Shown: piece after piece, positions 55,605 through 64,000 of the stretch
How positions within the stretch are numbered: position 1 is the stretch's first letter
Layout: each line of letters begins with the position of its first letter
NCBI RefSeq assembly: GCF_015351025.1
Contig: NZ_JADKRV010000005.1
Location: 62,001-126,000 of the forward strand
DNA length: 64,000 nt
Direction: 5' to 3'
Source: Curtobacterium sp. VKM Ac-1376
Lineage (GTDB): Bacteria > Actinomycetota > Actinomycetes > Actinomycetales > Microbacteriaceae
Made by a program: the position numbers and the translations under genes
Notes under the pieces: generated by a model
Told to the model about the DNA's origin: nothing
Databases searched by the model: none
What the model saw: only the letters and a program-made list of their open reading frames with translations

Positions 55605-57689
55605 ATGGGTGTTGCGATCGAACCGACCCGAGCGGTGCGTCCGTTCGAGGTCATCAGCGAGTACACGCCGAGCGGCGACCAGCCCGCGGCCATCGCGGAA
55701 CTCGCCGGGCGGATCAACGCCGGTGAGACCGACGTCGTGCTGCTCGGTGCGACCGGTACGGGCAAGTCGGCGACGACCGCGTGGCTCATCGAGCAGGTGC
55801 AGCGGCCGACCCTCGTGCTCGCGCACAACAAGACCCTCGCGGCGCAGCTGGCCAACGAGTTCCGCAGCCTGATGCCCGACAACGCCGTCGAGTACTTCGT
55901 CTCCTACTACGACTACTACCAGCCCGAGGCGTACGTCCCGCAGACCGACACGTTCATCGAGAAGGACTCCTCGGTCAACGCCGAGGTGGAGCGGCTCCGA
56001 CACTCGACGACGAACTCACTGCTCAGCCGCCGCGACACGGTGGTGGTGTCGACGGTGTCGTGCATCTACGGCCTCGGCACGCCGGAGCAGTACATGAACG
56101 CGTCGGTCGCACTGCACGTCGGCCAGACGATCTCGCGCGACCAGCTCGTCCGCAAGTTCGTCGCCATGCAGTACCAGCGCAACGACGTCGACTTCGCCCG
56201 CGGTACCTTCCGGGTGCGAGGCGACACACTCGAGATCATCCCGATGTACGAAGAGCACGCGATCCGGATCGAGATGTTCGGCGACGAGATCGAGGCGCTC
56301 TCGTCGCTGCACCCGCTGACCGGCAACGTGATCGACGACCTGCCCGCCGTCTCGATCTTCCCGGCGTCGCACTACGTCGCCGACACCGACGTTATGCACC
56401 GGGCCATCAGCTCCATCAAGGAAGAGCTGGCAGAGCGGCTCGCCGAGCTCGAGGGCCAGGGCAAGCTGCTCGAGGCCCAGCGTCTCCGGATGCGCACCAC
56501 GTTCGACATCGAGATGATGGAGCAGATCGGGTTCTGCTCGGGCATCGAGAACTACTCCCGGCACATGGAAGGCCGCGGTCCGGGCGAGGCCCCGCACTGC
56601 CTGATCGACTACTTCCCGGACGACTTCCTCGTCGTCATCGACGAGTCGCACGTCACCGTGCCGCAGATCGGCGCCATGTACGAGGGCGACGCGTCCCGCA
56701 AGCGCACCCTCGTGGAGCACGGCTTCCGTCTGCCGAGCGCGATGGACAACCGCCCGCTGAAGTGGGAGGAGTTCCTCGACCGCGTCGGTCAGAAGGTCTT
56801 CCTGTCGGCCACACCCGGCAAGTACGAGCTCGGCATCACGGACAGTGTGGTCGAGCAGATCATCCGCCCGACCGGCCTCATCGACCCGGAGATCATCGTC
56901 AAGCCGAGCGACGGCCAGATCGACGACCTGCTCGAGGAGATCAAGCAGCGCTCCGACAGGAACGAGCGCGTCCTCGTCACCACCCTGACCAAGCGCATGG
57001 CGGAGGAACTCACCGACTTCCTCGGGAACGCCGGCGTCCGCGTGCGCTACCTGCACTCCGACGTGGACACCCTGAAGCGCGTGGAACTCCTCACCGAGCT
57101 GCGCCAGGGCGTGTACGACGTCCTCATCGGCATCAACCTGCTCCGCGAAGGCCTCGACCTGCCGGAGGTCTCGCTCGTCGCGATCCTCGACGCCGACAAG
57201 GAAGGATTCCTCCGTTCGTCGACGTCGCTCATCCAGACGATCGGTCGTGCCGCGCGCAACGTGTCCGGCCAGGTGCTGATGTACGCCGACAAGATGACCG
57301 ACTCGATGAAGCAGGCCATCGAGGAGACCGATCGACGCCGCGAGAAGCAGGTCGCGTACAACCTCGAGCACGGCATCGACCCGCAGCCGCTGCGGAAGAA
57401 GATCGCGGACATCACCGAGGTGCTGCAGCGTGAGAACGACGACACCAAGGCGCTGCTCGAGGGCCGCCCTGGTGCCGACGGACGGCGCTCGCCCACCCCG
57501 AACCTGAAGCGCGGCGGCATCGCCGGCGAGGGCGCGACGCAGCTCGGCGCGACCATCGCCGACCTGAACGACCAGATGCTGCAGGCCGCTGCCGAGCTGA
57601 AGTTCGAGCTCGCGGCGCGGCTCCGTGACGAGGTGCAGGACCTCAAGAAGGCGCTGCGGCAGATGGAGTCGGCGGGGCATGTCAGCTGA
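55605..57689 (+). CDS. uvrB: Excinuclease ABC subunit B
   Basis: The damage-verifying helicase of nucleotide excision repair. The 694-residue protein has Walker [16 protein letters not shown] (about residues 45-59), the damage-probing beta-hairpin region [18 protein letters not shown] (about 99-116), the DEAD-like VVIDESHV, the helicase motif TIGRAARN, and a C-terminal UVR domain (about 652-690, [20 protein letters not shown]) that contacts UvrC. The ATG at 55605 gives the start [20 protein letters not shown]; a frame 47 codons longer is not supported. No LexA box is visible upstream. The stop lies 11 bases inside the SDR gene. Confidence 0.97.
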   Translation: MGVAIEPTRAVRPFEVISEYTPSGDQPAAIAELAGRINAGETDVVLLGATGTGKSATTAWLIEQVQRPTLVLAHNKTLAAQLANEFRSLMPDNAVEYFVSYYDYYQPEAYVPQTDTFIEKDSSVNAEVERLRHSTTNSLLSRRDTVVVSTVSCIYGLGTPEQYMNASVALHVGQTISRDQLVRKFVAMQYQRNDVDFARGTFRVRGDTLEIIPMYEEHAIRIEMFGDEIEALSSLHPLTGNVIDDLPAVSIFPASHYVADTDVMHRAISSIKEELAERLAELEGQGKLLEAQRLRMRTTFDIEMMEQIGFCSGIENYSRHMEGRGPGEAPHCLIDYFPDDFLVVIDESHVTVPQIGAMYEGDASRKRTLVEHGFRLPSAMDNRPLKWEEFLDRVGQKVFLSATPGKYELGITDSVVEQIIRPTGLIDPEIIVKPSDGQIDDLLEEIKQRSDRNERVLVTTLTKRMAEELTDFLGNAGVRVRYLHSDVDTLKRVELLTELRQGVYDVLIGINLLREGLDLPEVSLVAILDADKEGFLRSSTSLIQTIGRAARNVSGQVLMYADKMTDSMKQAIEETDRRREKQVAYNLEHGIDPQPLRKKIADITEVLQRENDDTKALLEGRPGADGRRSPTPNLKRGGIAGEGATQLGATIADLNDQMLQAAAELKFELAARLRDEVQDLKKALRQMESAGHVS

Positions 57690-58596
57690 CGATCGCCGGA
57701 CGGTCGTCGTCACCGGTGCGAGCGCCGGGCTGGGGTACCACGCGGCCGAGCAACTGGCGGCCGCGGGACACCGGGTCGTGCTCGCCACCCGCGACCGTGA
57801 GCGTGCGGCGGCGGCGGCGCGCAGCATCCGGCAGCGCGTCGACCACGCCTCGCTCGCGCACGTCCACCTGGACCTGGCCGACCTCGGCTCCGTGGGCGCC
57901 GCCGCCGACGAGCTCGCGGCACTCGAGCCGGCCGGCATCGACGCGGTCGTGAACAACGCGGGTGTCGTGGGGGCATCGACCCGGGGCGCCACGGCGCAGG
58001 GCACCGAGTTGCAGATCGGCACCAACCACCTCGGCCACTTCGCGTGGACCGGACTGCTCCTGCCGCTGCTCGAGCCCCGGGCCGGGCGGGTCGTGCACCT
58101 CGGATCGATCGCGCACCGGTTCGTCCACCTCGACCCGGCGGATCCGTTCCGCGTCGGGCGGTACTCGAGCCACCGGCAGTACGCGCGCAGCAAGCTCGCC
58201 GTGATGCTCTTCGGGTTCGAGCTCGGTCAGCGTCTCGCCGACGCGGGCTCGCGGGTGTCGAGCGTCGTCGCGCACCCCGGGCTGTCGCTCGACCGACTGT
58301 CGCCGTGCCGCCCGGAGATCGCGCCGAGCCGTGCGGAGCCGTCGTGGATCGGTCCGGCGCAGCGGCTGGTCGCGCAGGGCAAGGACATCGGAGCAGAGTC
58401 GCTCGTGCACGCCGCCGTCGGGGCAGACGTCCACTCGGGGGAGTACTGGGGGCCGGCGGGCCTGATGCAGCTGCGCGGGCCGGCAGCGGTGGTAGCGGCT
58501 GAACCGCGGGCCCACGACCGGACGGCCGCGGCGCGGCTCTGGGTCGCCAGTGAGGGCGCCTCTGGCGTCACGTTCGCTCTCGACGCACTCGTCTGA
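57679..58596 (+). CDS. Short-chain dehydrogenase/reductase
   Basis: A 305-residue NAD(P)-dependent SDR of unknown substrate. The cofactor loop is [17 protein letters not shown] (about residues 10-26), NNAGVVGAS follows, the active-site Ser is in [10 protein letters not shown], and the YxxxK pair is in YARSKLAV. The extended helix after the active site ([15 protein letters not shown]) and the length resemble the retinol dehydrogenase/WW-oxidoreductase type. The ATG lies within the end of uvrB (11-base overlap), so it is translated with it, yet no repair role is known for such enzymes. It separates uvrB from uvrA. Confidence 0.88.
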   Translation: MSADDRRTVVVTGASAGLGYHAAEQLAAAGHRVVLATRDRERAAAAARSIRQRVDHASLAHVHLDLADLGSVGAAADELAALEPAGIDAVVNNAGVVGASTRGATAQGTELQIGTNHLGHFAWTGLLLPLLEPRAGRVVHLGSIAHRFVHLDPADPFRVGRYSSHRQYARSKLAVMLFGFELGQRLADAGSRVSSVVAHPGLSLDRLSPCRPEIAPSRAEPSWIGPAQRLVAQGKDIGAESLVHAAVGADVHSGEYWGPAGLMQLRGPAAVVAAEPRAHDRTAAARLWVASEGASGVTFALDALV

Positions 58597-58630
58597 CCCG
58601 CTGTCCCCGCCGAATGTCGGTGATGCTTCG

Positions 58631-58636
58631 TAGAAT
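58631..58636 (+). promoter_or_regulatory. Leaderless-type -10 box for uvrA
   Basis: TAGAAT, close to the TATAAT ideal, ends 8 bases before the uvrA ATG. Upstream CGAA...TTCG at 58611-58630 has 12 bases between half-sites and does not match a LexA box. Confidence 0.6.
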
Positions 58637-58644
58637 CGACGACG

Positions 58645-61600
58645 ATGACCATCACCTCTGACCCCGGTACTTCGACGTCGGGCCGGAACGCCTTCGGCGA
58701 GCCTGCTGACCTCCACATGCCCGGCGGCACGGCCCCGCACAGCACCTCCACGCTCAGCGTTCGCGGTGCGCGCGTGCACAACCTCCGCGACGTCGACCTC
58801 GAGATCCCTCGCGATTCCCTCGTCGTCTTCACCGGACTGTCCGGTTCCGGCAAGTCCTCGCTGGCGTTCGACACGATCTTCGCCGAGGGGCAGCGCCGCT
58901 ACGTCGAGTCGCTGTCCGCGTACGCGCGCCAGTTCCTCGGACAGGTCGACCGTCCGGACGTCGACTTCATCGAGGGGCTGTCCCCGGCGGTGTCGATCGA
59001 CCAGAAGTCGACGAACCGCAACCCGCGGTCCACGGTGGGCACGATCACCGAGGTCTACGACTACATGCGTCTGCTCTGGGCGCGCATCGGGGTGCCGCAC
59101 TGCCCGACCTGCGGTGAGGTCATCAGCAAGCAGAGCGTGCAGCAGATCGCCGACCAGCTCATGCAGTTCGAGTCGGGGACGCGCTTCCAGGTGCTCGCAC
59201 CCGTGGTCTCGAAGAAGAAGGGCGAGTTCGTGGACCTGTTCCAGGAGCTCGCGGCGTCCGGCTACGCACGTGCGATCGTCGACGGCGAGCGCATCCAGCT
59301 CAGTGACCCGCCGAAGCTCAAGAAGCAGGTCAAGCACGACATCTCCGTCATCGTCGACCGACTGGTGGCGAGCGAGGACATCCTCGGCCGCCTGACCGAC
59401 TCCCTCGAGACGGCGTTGCGACTGACCGACGGCACGGTCGGTATCGACCTCGTCGACCACGAGGGGCCCGGCGCCGTCCGGACCTACTCCGAGAACCTGT
59501 CGTGCCCGAACAACCACCCACTCGCCCTCAGCGAGATCGAGCCGCGCACCTTCTCGTTCAACGCGCCGTTCGGCGCGTGCCCGGAGTGCTCCGGCCTCGG
59601 CACCCGCATGTCGGTCGACCCGGACCTGGTGCTCGGCGACCCCGAGGCGTCCCTGCGGGGCGGGGTGCTGCTGCCCTGGACGGGGACGAGCGGGCTGTAC
59701 TCCTACTTCGACAAGCTGCTCGGCGGCCTCGGGAAGGAGCTCGGCTTCTCGCTCGACACCCCGTGGAACCAGCTGGACCCCTCGGTGCAGGCCGCGATCC
59801 TCACCGGCAAGGACTTCCAGGTGTCCGTGTCCTGGCGCAACCGCTTCGGTCGCGAGATGCGGTACACGAGCGGGTTCGAGGGGGTCATCCCCTACATCGA
59901 GCGCAAGTTCGCCGAAGCCGAGTCCGACTCGCAGCGCCAGCGGTTCCAGGGGTACCTGCGCGAGGTCCCGTGCCCGGTGTGCGAGGGGACCCGGCTCAAG
60001 CCCGAGGTGCTCGCGGTCACGGTCAACGACCGCAGCATCGCAGACGTCACGGACATGTCCCTCGACAACGCGTACTCGTTCATGGACGATCTCACGCTCA
60101 CCGACCGCGAAGCGCACATCGCCGCAGCGGTCCTGCGAGAGATCCGGGCGCGCCTCGAGTTCCTGCTCGAGGTCGGCCTGAACTACCTCACCCTGGCGCG
60201 CGGCGCCGGCGGCCTCTCCGGTGGTGAGGCACAGCGCATCCGCCTCGCCACGCAGATCGGTTCCGGTCTCACCGGCGTCCTGTACGTCCTCGACGAGCCG
60301 AGCATCGGGCTCCACCAGCGCGACAACCGCCGGCTCATCGACACACTGGTCAAGCTGAAGGACCTCGGCAACACCCTCATCGTCGTCGAGCACGACGAGG
60401 ACACGATCCGCACGGCCGACTGGGTCGTCGACATCGGTCCGGGCGCGGGTGTGAACGGCGGCAACGTCGTGCACTCCGGCTCGTACGAGGGGCTCATCGA
60501 GAACCGCGAGTCGGTCACCGGCGACTACCTCGCCGGACGCCGCTCGATCGAGATGCCCGCGGAGCGCCGCAAGGTCAACCTCAAGCGCGCCATCACGGTG
60601 CAGGGGGCGCGTGCGAACAACCTCAAGTCGATCGACGCCGACTTCCCGCTCGGCGTCTTCACGGCGGTCACCGGGGTGAGCGGCTCCGGCAAGTCGACGC
60701 TGGTCAATGACATCCTGTACAAGGTGCTCGCGAACCAGCTCAACGGCGCGCGGCACATCGCCGGCAAGCACACCCGCGTGAAGGGTCTCGACCAACTCGA
60801 CAAGGTCGTGCACGTCGACCAGGCGCCCATCGGTCGCACCCCGCGCTCGAACCCGGCGACGTACACGGGGGTGTTCGACCGCATCCGACAGCTCTTCGCC
60901 GAGACGCAGGAGGCGAAGACCCGCGGCTACCAGCCCGGCCGCTTCAGCTTCAACGTCAAGGGCGGACGCTGCGAGAACTGCGCAGGCGACGGCACGATCA
61001 AGATCGAGATGAACTTCCTGCCCGACGTCTACGTCGCCTGCGAAGTCTGCGGCGGTGCGCGGTACAACCGCGAGACGCTCCAGGTGCACTACAAGGGGAA
61101 GAACATCTCCGAGGTCCTCGACATGCCGATCAGTGAGGCCGCAGAGTTCTTCGAGCCGATCTCCGCGATCCACCGGTACATGGCGACGCTGGTCGACGTG
61201 GGCCTGGGCTACGTCCGCCTCGGACAGAGCGCCACCACGCTCTCCGGCGGCGAGGCGCAGCGCGTGAAGCTCGCGACCGAGCTGCAGCGTCGTTCGAACG
61301 GCCGCACCGTCTACGTGCTCGACGAGCCGACGACCGGGCTGCACTTCGAGGATGTCCGCAAGCTGCTCCTCGTGCTGCAGAGCCTGGTCGACAAGGGCAA
61401 CACGGTCATCACGATCGAGCACAACCTCGACGTCATCAAGTCCGCAGACTGGGTCATCGACATGGGTCCCGAGGGCGGTTCCGGCGGTGGCACGGTGCTG
61501 GCCACCGGCACGCCGGAGCACGTGGCGACCGTGCCGGAGAGCCACACCGGTGTCTTCCTGCGCGAGATCTTCGACGCGCAGGACGCCCGTGTCGGCAAGC

Positions 61601-61701
61601 AGCAGGCGGTCGGCGCGCGCCAGGCGACCCAGAAGCAGGACCCGACCAAGCAGGGCACGGGCAAGCAGGGCACAGGCAAGCAGAAGGCGGGTGCTCGGTA
61701 G
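58645..61701 (+). CDS. uvrA: Excinuclease ABC subunit A
   Basis: ABC-type ATPase dimer that finds bulky DNA lesions and loads UvrB. The 1018-residue protein has Walker A loops GLSGSGKSS (about residue 64) and [10 protein letters not shown], two LSGGEAQR signature motifs, and zinc sites [15 protein letters not shown] and CENCAGDG...CEVCGG. Compared with typical UvrA (~950) it has an N-terminal extension of about 35 residues and a C-terminal tail of about 45 rich in Lys, Gln, Gly and Thr. The tail contains a tandem 15-base repeat at 61648-61662 and 61663-61677 (KQGTG twice). uvrC starts at the next base. Confidence 0.97.
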   Translation: MTITSDPGTSTSGRNAFGEPADLHMPGGTAPHSTSTLSVRGARVHNLRDVDLEIPRDSLVVFTGLSGSGKSSLAFDTIFAEGQRRYVESLSAYARQFLGQVDRPDVDFIEGLSPAVSIDQKSTNRNPRSTVGTITEVYDYMRLLWARIGVPHCPTCGEVISKQSVQQIADQLMQFESGTRFQVLAPVVSKKKGEFVDLFQELAASGYARAIVDGERIQLSDPPKLKKQVKHDISVIVDRLVASEDILGRLTDSLETALRLTDGTVGIDLVDHEGPGAVRTYSENLSCPNNHPLALSEIEPRTFSFNAPFGACPECSGLGTRMSVDPDLVLGDPEASLRGGVLLPWTGTSGLYSYFDKLLGGLGKELGFSLDTPWNQLDPSVQAAILTGKDFQVSVSWRNRFGREMRYTSGFEGVIPYIERKFAEAESDSQRQRFQGYLREVPCPVCEGTRLKPEVLAVTVNDRSIADVTDMSLDNAYSFMDDLTLTDREAHIAAAVLREIRARLEFLLEVGLNYLTLARGAGGLSGGEAQRIRLATQIGSGLTGVLYVLDEPSIGLHQRDNRRLIDTLVKLKDLGNTLIVVEHDEDTIRTADWVVDIGPGAGVNGGNVVHSGSYEGLIENRESVTGDYLAGRRSIEMPAERRKVNLKRAITVQGARANNLKSIDADFPLGVFTAVTGVSGSGKSTLVNDILYKVLANQLNGARHIAGKHTRVKGLDQLDKVVHVDQAPIGRTPRSNPATYTGVFDRIRQLFAETQEAKTRGYQPGRFSFNVKGGRCENCAGDGTIKIEMNFLPDVYVACEVCGGARYNRETLQVHYKGKNISEVLDMPISEAAEFFEPISAIHRYMATLVDVGLGYVRLGQSATTLSGGEAQRVKLATELQRRSNGRTVYVLDEPTTGLHFEDVRKLLLVLQSLVDKGNTVITIEHNLDVIKSADWVIDMGPEGGSGGGTVLATGTPEHVATVPESHTGVFLREIFDAQDARVGKQQAVGARQATQKQDPTKQGTGKQGTGKQKAGAR

Positions 61702-63738
61702 GTGGCGGACACCGTCCCGTGGCGTCCGAAGGCGGGGGAGATCCCGACCGACCCGGGCGTCTACCGATGGCGTGACGAGGCCGGTCGGGTGCTCTACGTC
61801 GGCAAGGCGAAGAACCTCCGCGCCCGGCTGAGCAACTACTTCGCCCCGCTGCCGACACTGCACGAGCGCACCCGGCGCATGGTGCTCACGGCCCGCAGCG
61901 TCGAGTGGACGACGGTCGGCTCCGAGATCGAGGCGCTCCAGCTGGAGTACACCTGGATCAAGGAGTTCGACCCGCCGTTCAACGTCAAGTTCCGCGACGA
62001 CAAGTCGTACCCGTACATGGCGGTCACCCTCGGCGACGAAGCCCCGCGGGTGATGGTGACGCGCAACCGCAAGATCAAGGGTGCGAAGTACTTCGGTCCG
62101 TACCCGAAGATCTGGGCGGTGCACGACACCATCGACCTGATGATCAAGGTGTTCCCGATCCGCACCTGCTCGGACTCGTCGTACAAGAAGGCGATGCAAA
62201 CCGGCCGACCGTGCTTCCCCGGGCAGATCGGCAAGTGTGGCGGCCCGTGCTCCCAGAAGGTCACGGTCGAGGAGCACCGTGCGCTCGTCGAGGAGTTCGT
62301 GCGGTTCATGAACTCGTACGACCGCCGGGTGATCACCGAACTCCGCCAGCGCATGGCGGCCTCGGCCGACGCGATGCAGTACGAGCAGGCCGCCAAGTAC
62401 CGCGACCAGGTCGAGGCGCTCGAGGCCGTGCTCGAGAAGTCCGCCGTCGTGCTCCGCGACTCGGTCGACCTCGACCTGTTCGGCATCGCCGAGGACGAGC
62501 TCGCCGCCGCCGTGCAGCTGTTCTCCGTCCGTGGCGGCCGTATCCGCGGTGTGCGGGGGTGGGTGGTCGACAAGGAGCTCGACATCGCAACCGGCGACCT
62601 CGTCGAGCAGATCGTGCAGGGCGTGTACGTCACCGACGAGCCACCGCGTGAAGTCGTCGTCCCGGAGCTGCCGGAGGACGCCGAGGCGCTCCAGCAGTGG
62701 TTGAGCGGGCGCCGCGCCGGCCGTGGCACGAAGCTCAGCACCGCGCAGCGCGGTGACCGAGCCGGCTTGGCGCGGACCGCCGCCCAGAACGCCGGGCAGG
62801 CGCTCATGCTCTACAAGACCAAGCGCTCCGCCGACTACACCACCCGCGCCGCGGCGTTGGCGGACATCCAGGACGCTCTCGGCATGACCGAGGCCCCGCT
62901 CCGCATGGAGTGCTACGACATCTCGCATCTGCAGGGCACGAACGTGGTCGCATCGATGGTGGTGTTCGAGGACGGTCTGCCCCGCAAGGACCAGTACCGG
63001 CGGTACTCGATCGCCGAGACCACCGACGACACCGACAGCATGTACCAGGTGCTGTCGCGGCGTCTGGCCCGGCTGGACGAGGACGCCGAACTGCCCGACG
63101 TCCCCGACGTCACGACCGACCAGGTCGTCGAGGGCTCGAAGCCCACGAAGCGGTTCGCCTACCGGCCGCAGCTGCTCATCGTCGACGGGGGGCAACCCCA
63201 GGTGCAGGCCGCGAAACGCGCGATGGACGAGGCCGGGGTGCACGACATCGCCCTGGTCGGCATCGCCAAGCGCCTCGAGGAGCTCTGGCTGCCCGACGAC
63301 GACTTCCCGGTGATCCTTCCCCGCAACTCCGAGGCGCTGTTCCTCATCCAGCGCATCCGCGACGAGGCCCACCGGTTCGCGATCACGCACCAGCGCTCCA
63401 AGCGGAAGCGTGACGTCCGTTCCCGGCTGTCGGAGATCCCCGGCCTCGGCCCGTCCCGCGTCAACGCGCTGCTGAAGCACTTCGGCTCCGTCGCCCGCCT
63501 GCGCGAGGCGACGGCGGAGCAGATCACCGAGGTGAACGGCATCGGTCCGGCAACCGCGGCCGCGGTCGTCTCCAAGCTGGCCCAGACTCCGACGAGCGCG
63601 CCGGCGACGAGCGCCTCGAGCGCACCCGAGCCGGACAGCGACGCGACCGCCGACAACGGGGGTGAGCCCGGAACGGACCCCGGAGGGCCGGTGCGGGTCC
63701 CCGAGGTGACCAGCGACGGTCCGCAGCGACCGTCGTGA
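61702..63738 (+). CDS. uvrC: Excinuclease ABC subunit C
   Basis: Makes both incisions around the lesion. The 678-residue protein has the N-terminal GIY-YIG nuclease ([20 protein letters not shown], about residues 18-37; a GVY/YVG variant), [13 protein letters not shown] (about 172-184), a UVR helix (about 210-245), the RNase H-like nuclease ([20 protein letters not shown], about 402-421), and two helix-hairpin-helix repeats near 575-620 ([13 protein letters not shown] and [12 protein letters not shown]). A disordered Pro/Asp/Gly tail of about 50 residues ends it. GTG start directly follows the uvrA stop. rapZ comes next, as in most actinobacteria. Confidence 0.97.
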   Translation: MADTVPWRPKAGEIPTDPGVYRWRDEAGRVLYVGKAKNLRARLSNYFAPLPTLHERTRRMVLTARSVEWTTVGSEIEALQLEYTWIKEFDPPFNVKFRDDKSYPYMAVTLGDEAPRVMVTRNRKIKGAKYFGPYPKIWAVHDTIDLMIKVFPIRTCSDSSYKKAMQTGRPCFPGQIGKCGGPCSQKVTVEEHRALVEEFVRFMNSYDRRVITELRQRMAASADAMQYEQAAKYRDQVEALEAVLEKSAVVLRDSVDLDLFGIAEDELAAAVQLFSVRGGRIRGVRGWVVDKELDIATGDLVEQIVQGVYVTDEPPREVVVPELPEDAEALQQWLSGRRAGRGTKLSTAQRGDRAGLARTAAQNAGQALMLYKTKRSADYTTRAAALADIQDALGMTEAPLRMECYDISHLQGTNVVASMVVFEDGLPRKDQYRRYSIAETTDDTDSMYQVLSRRLARLDEDAELPDVPDVTTDQVVEGSKPTKRFAYRPQLLIVDGGQPQVQAAKRAMDEAGVHDIALVGIAKRLEELWLPDDDFPVILPRNSEALFLIQRIRDEAHRFAITHQRSKRKRDVRSRLSEIPGLGPSRVNALLKHFGSVARLREATAEQITEVNGIGPATAAAVVSKLAQTPTSAPATSASSAPEPDSDATADNGGEPGTDPGGPVRVPEVTSDGPQRPS

Positions 63739-63771
63739 CGAACCCCGTGCCTCCAGAGCGAGACCGGGCGG

Positions 63772-63777
63772 TAGCCT
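63772..63777 (+). promoter_or_regulatory. Candidate -10 box for rapZ
   Basis: TAGCCT lies 70 bases before the rapZ ATG. The leader would begin near 63784 and contain a perfect 8-bp hairpin CCCGGGCG/CGCCCGGG (63798-63805 with 63809-63816), which may act on uvrC read-through or on rapZ translation. Confidence 0.4.
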
Positions 63778-63841
63778 GGTCCGGCAGCCGAGACCTCCCC
63801 GGGCGACGCGCCCGGGCCGCCACGACGGAGCCCACTCCCAG

Positions 63842-64000
63842 ATGACCGACAGCGCCACAGCGACCACGCACGCGTCGCAGCACGACATCCTCATCGTCAC
63901 CGGCATGTCCGGTGCCGGGCGTTCCACGGTCGGCAAGGCCTTGGAAGACCTCGGTTGGTACGTCGTCGACAACCTGCCGACGCAGATGCTGGCCCCGCTC
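63842..64000 (+). CDS. rapZ: RapZ/YvcJ-like nucleotide-binding protein (3' end outside window)
   Basis: The first 53 residues are present. They contain the P-loop [20 protein letters not shown] (about residues 20-39) and [15 protein letters not shown], the diagnostic RapZ N-terminal sequence. RapZ in E. coli guides decay of the GlmZ RNA; in actinobacteria the gene lies in the uvrC-rapZ-yvcK-whiA cluster linked to cell wall and morphology control. The ATG is chosen by the family N terminus. The rest of the gene is beyond the window. Confidence 0.93.
   Translation, partial: MTDSATATTHASQHDILIVTGMSGAGRSTVGKALEDLGWYVVDNLPTQMLAPL

Noticed and set aside
58611..58630. CGAA...TTCG pair before uvrA as an SOS (LexA) box
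   Set aside because: The actinobacterial LexA site is CGAAC-N4-GTTCG; here 12 bases separate CGAA and TTCG, so spacing and inner bases do not fit.

Overview
The window is 64 kb of very GC-rich (about 70%), gene-dense DNA from an actinobacterium. Gene order and content (efp-nusB-pyrR...pyrF-gmk-rpoZ-metK-priA-fmt-rsmB-rpe, the hisEGFI-trpE...trpCBA-lgt run, uvrB...uvrA-uvrC-rapZ) and a nucleoid-protein/guanylate-kinase fusion point to the family Microbacteriaceae, plausibly Curtobacterium or a close relative; the genus is an inference. Nearly everything is chromosomal core. I see no insertion sequence, prophage, CRISPR array or integrated element.

Layout. 1-0.75 kb: the 3' end of an ABC1/UbiB-type kinase gene. 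0.8-15.3 kb: efp and nusB, then a tightly overlapping pyrimidine operon (pyrR, pyrB, pyrC, a PH-like membrane protein, carA, carB, pyrF) running into mIHF-gmk, rpoZ, metK and a helicase-degenerate priA. A hairpin at the pyrR start matches the PyrR-binding loop and buries the ribosome-binding site, so the operon is probably controlled by PyrR at translation. 15.3-16.2 kb: two small reverse-strand genes. 16.3-27.3 kb: fmt, rsmB and rpe, then histidine genes (hisE, G, F, I) and tryptophan genes (trpE, a membrane protein, a small membrane protein, trpC, B, A). 27.4-36.3 kb: lgt, glutamate synthase gltB-gltD and pyruvate kinase, with an unusual Gln-rich open stretch between lgt and gltB. 36.4-41.4 kb: a ferritin-VIT1 metal transporter, an HdeD-like protein, and an aldehyde dehydrogenase-DUF779-GAF regulator module. 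41.4-49.9 kb: tRNA-Leu(CAA), an ANTAR response regulator, a GNAT acetyltransferase, a thioesterase, polA, a DUF885 protein, rpsA and coaE. 49.9-53.8 kb: the least understood part, a coupled set of exported alpha/beta hydrolase, acyl-adenylate ligase and membrane acyltransferase. 53.8-55.6 kb: paired hairpin repeats and an MFS transporter. 55.6-64 kb: uvrB, an SDR oxidoreductase, uvrA, uvrC and the start of rapZ, covering all three subunits of the nucleotide excision nuclease.

Expression. Many genes overlap by 1-4 bases (ATGA, GTGA or TGATG), which implies translational coupling. At about ten genes, heading transcription units or standing alone, a TANNNT box sits 6-9 bases before an ATG or GTG with no ribosome-binding site, the pattern expected of leaderless mRNAs. 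Ends of units carry strong GC-rich hairpins, and a 16-base motif recurs beside three of them. The best candidates for something undescribed are the hydrolase-ligase-acyltransferase operon, the paired hairpins after it, the mIHF-guanylate kinase fusion, and the Gln-rich open frame before gltB.
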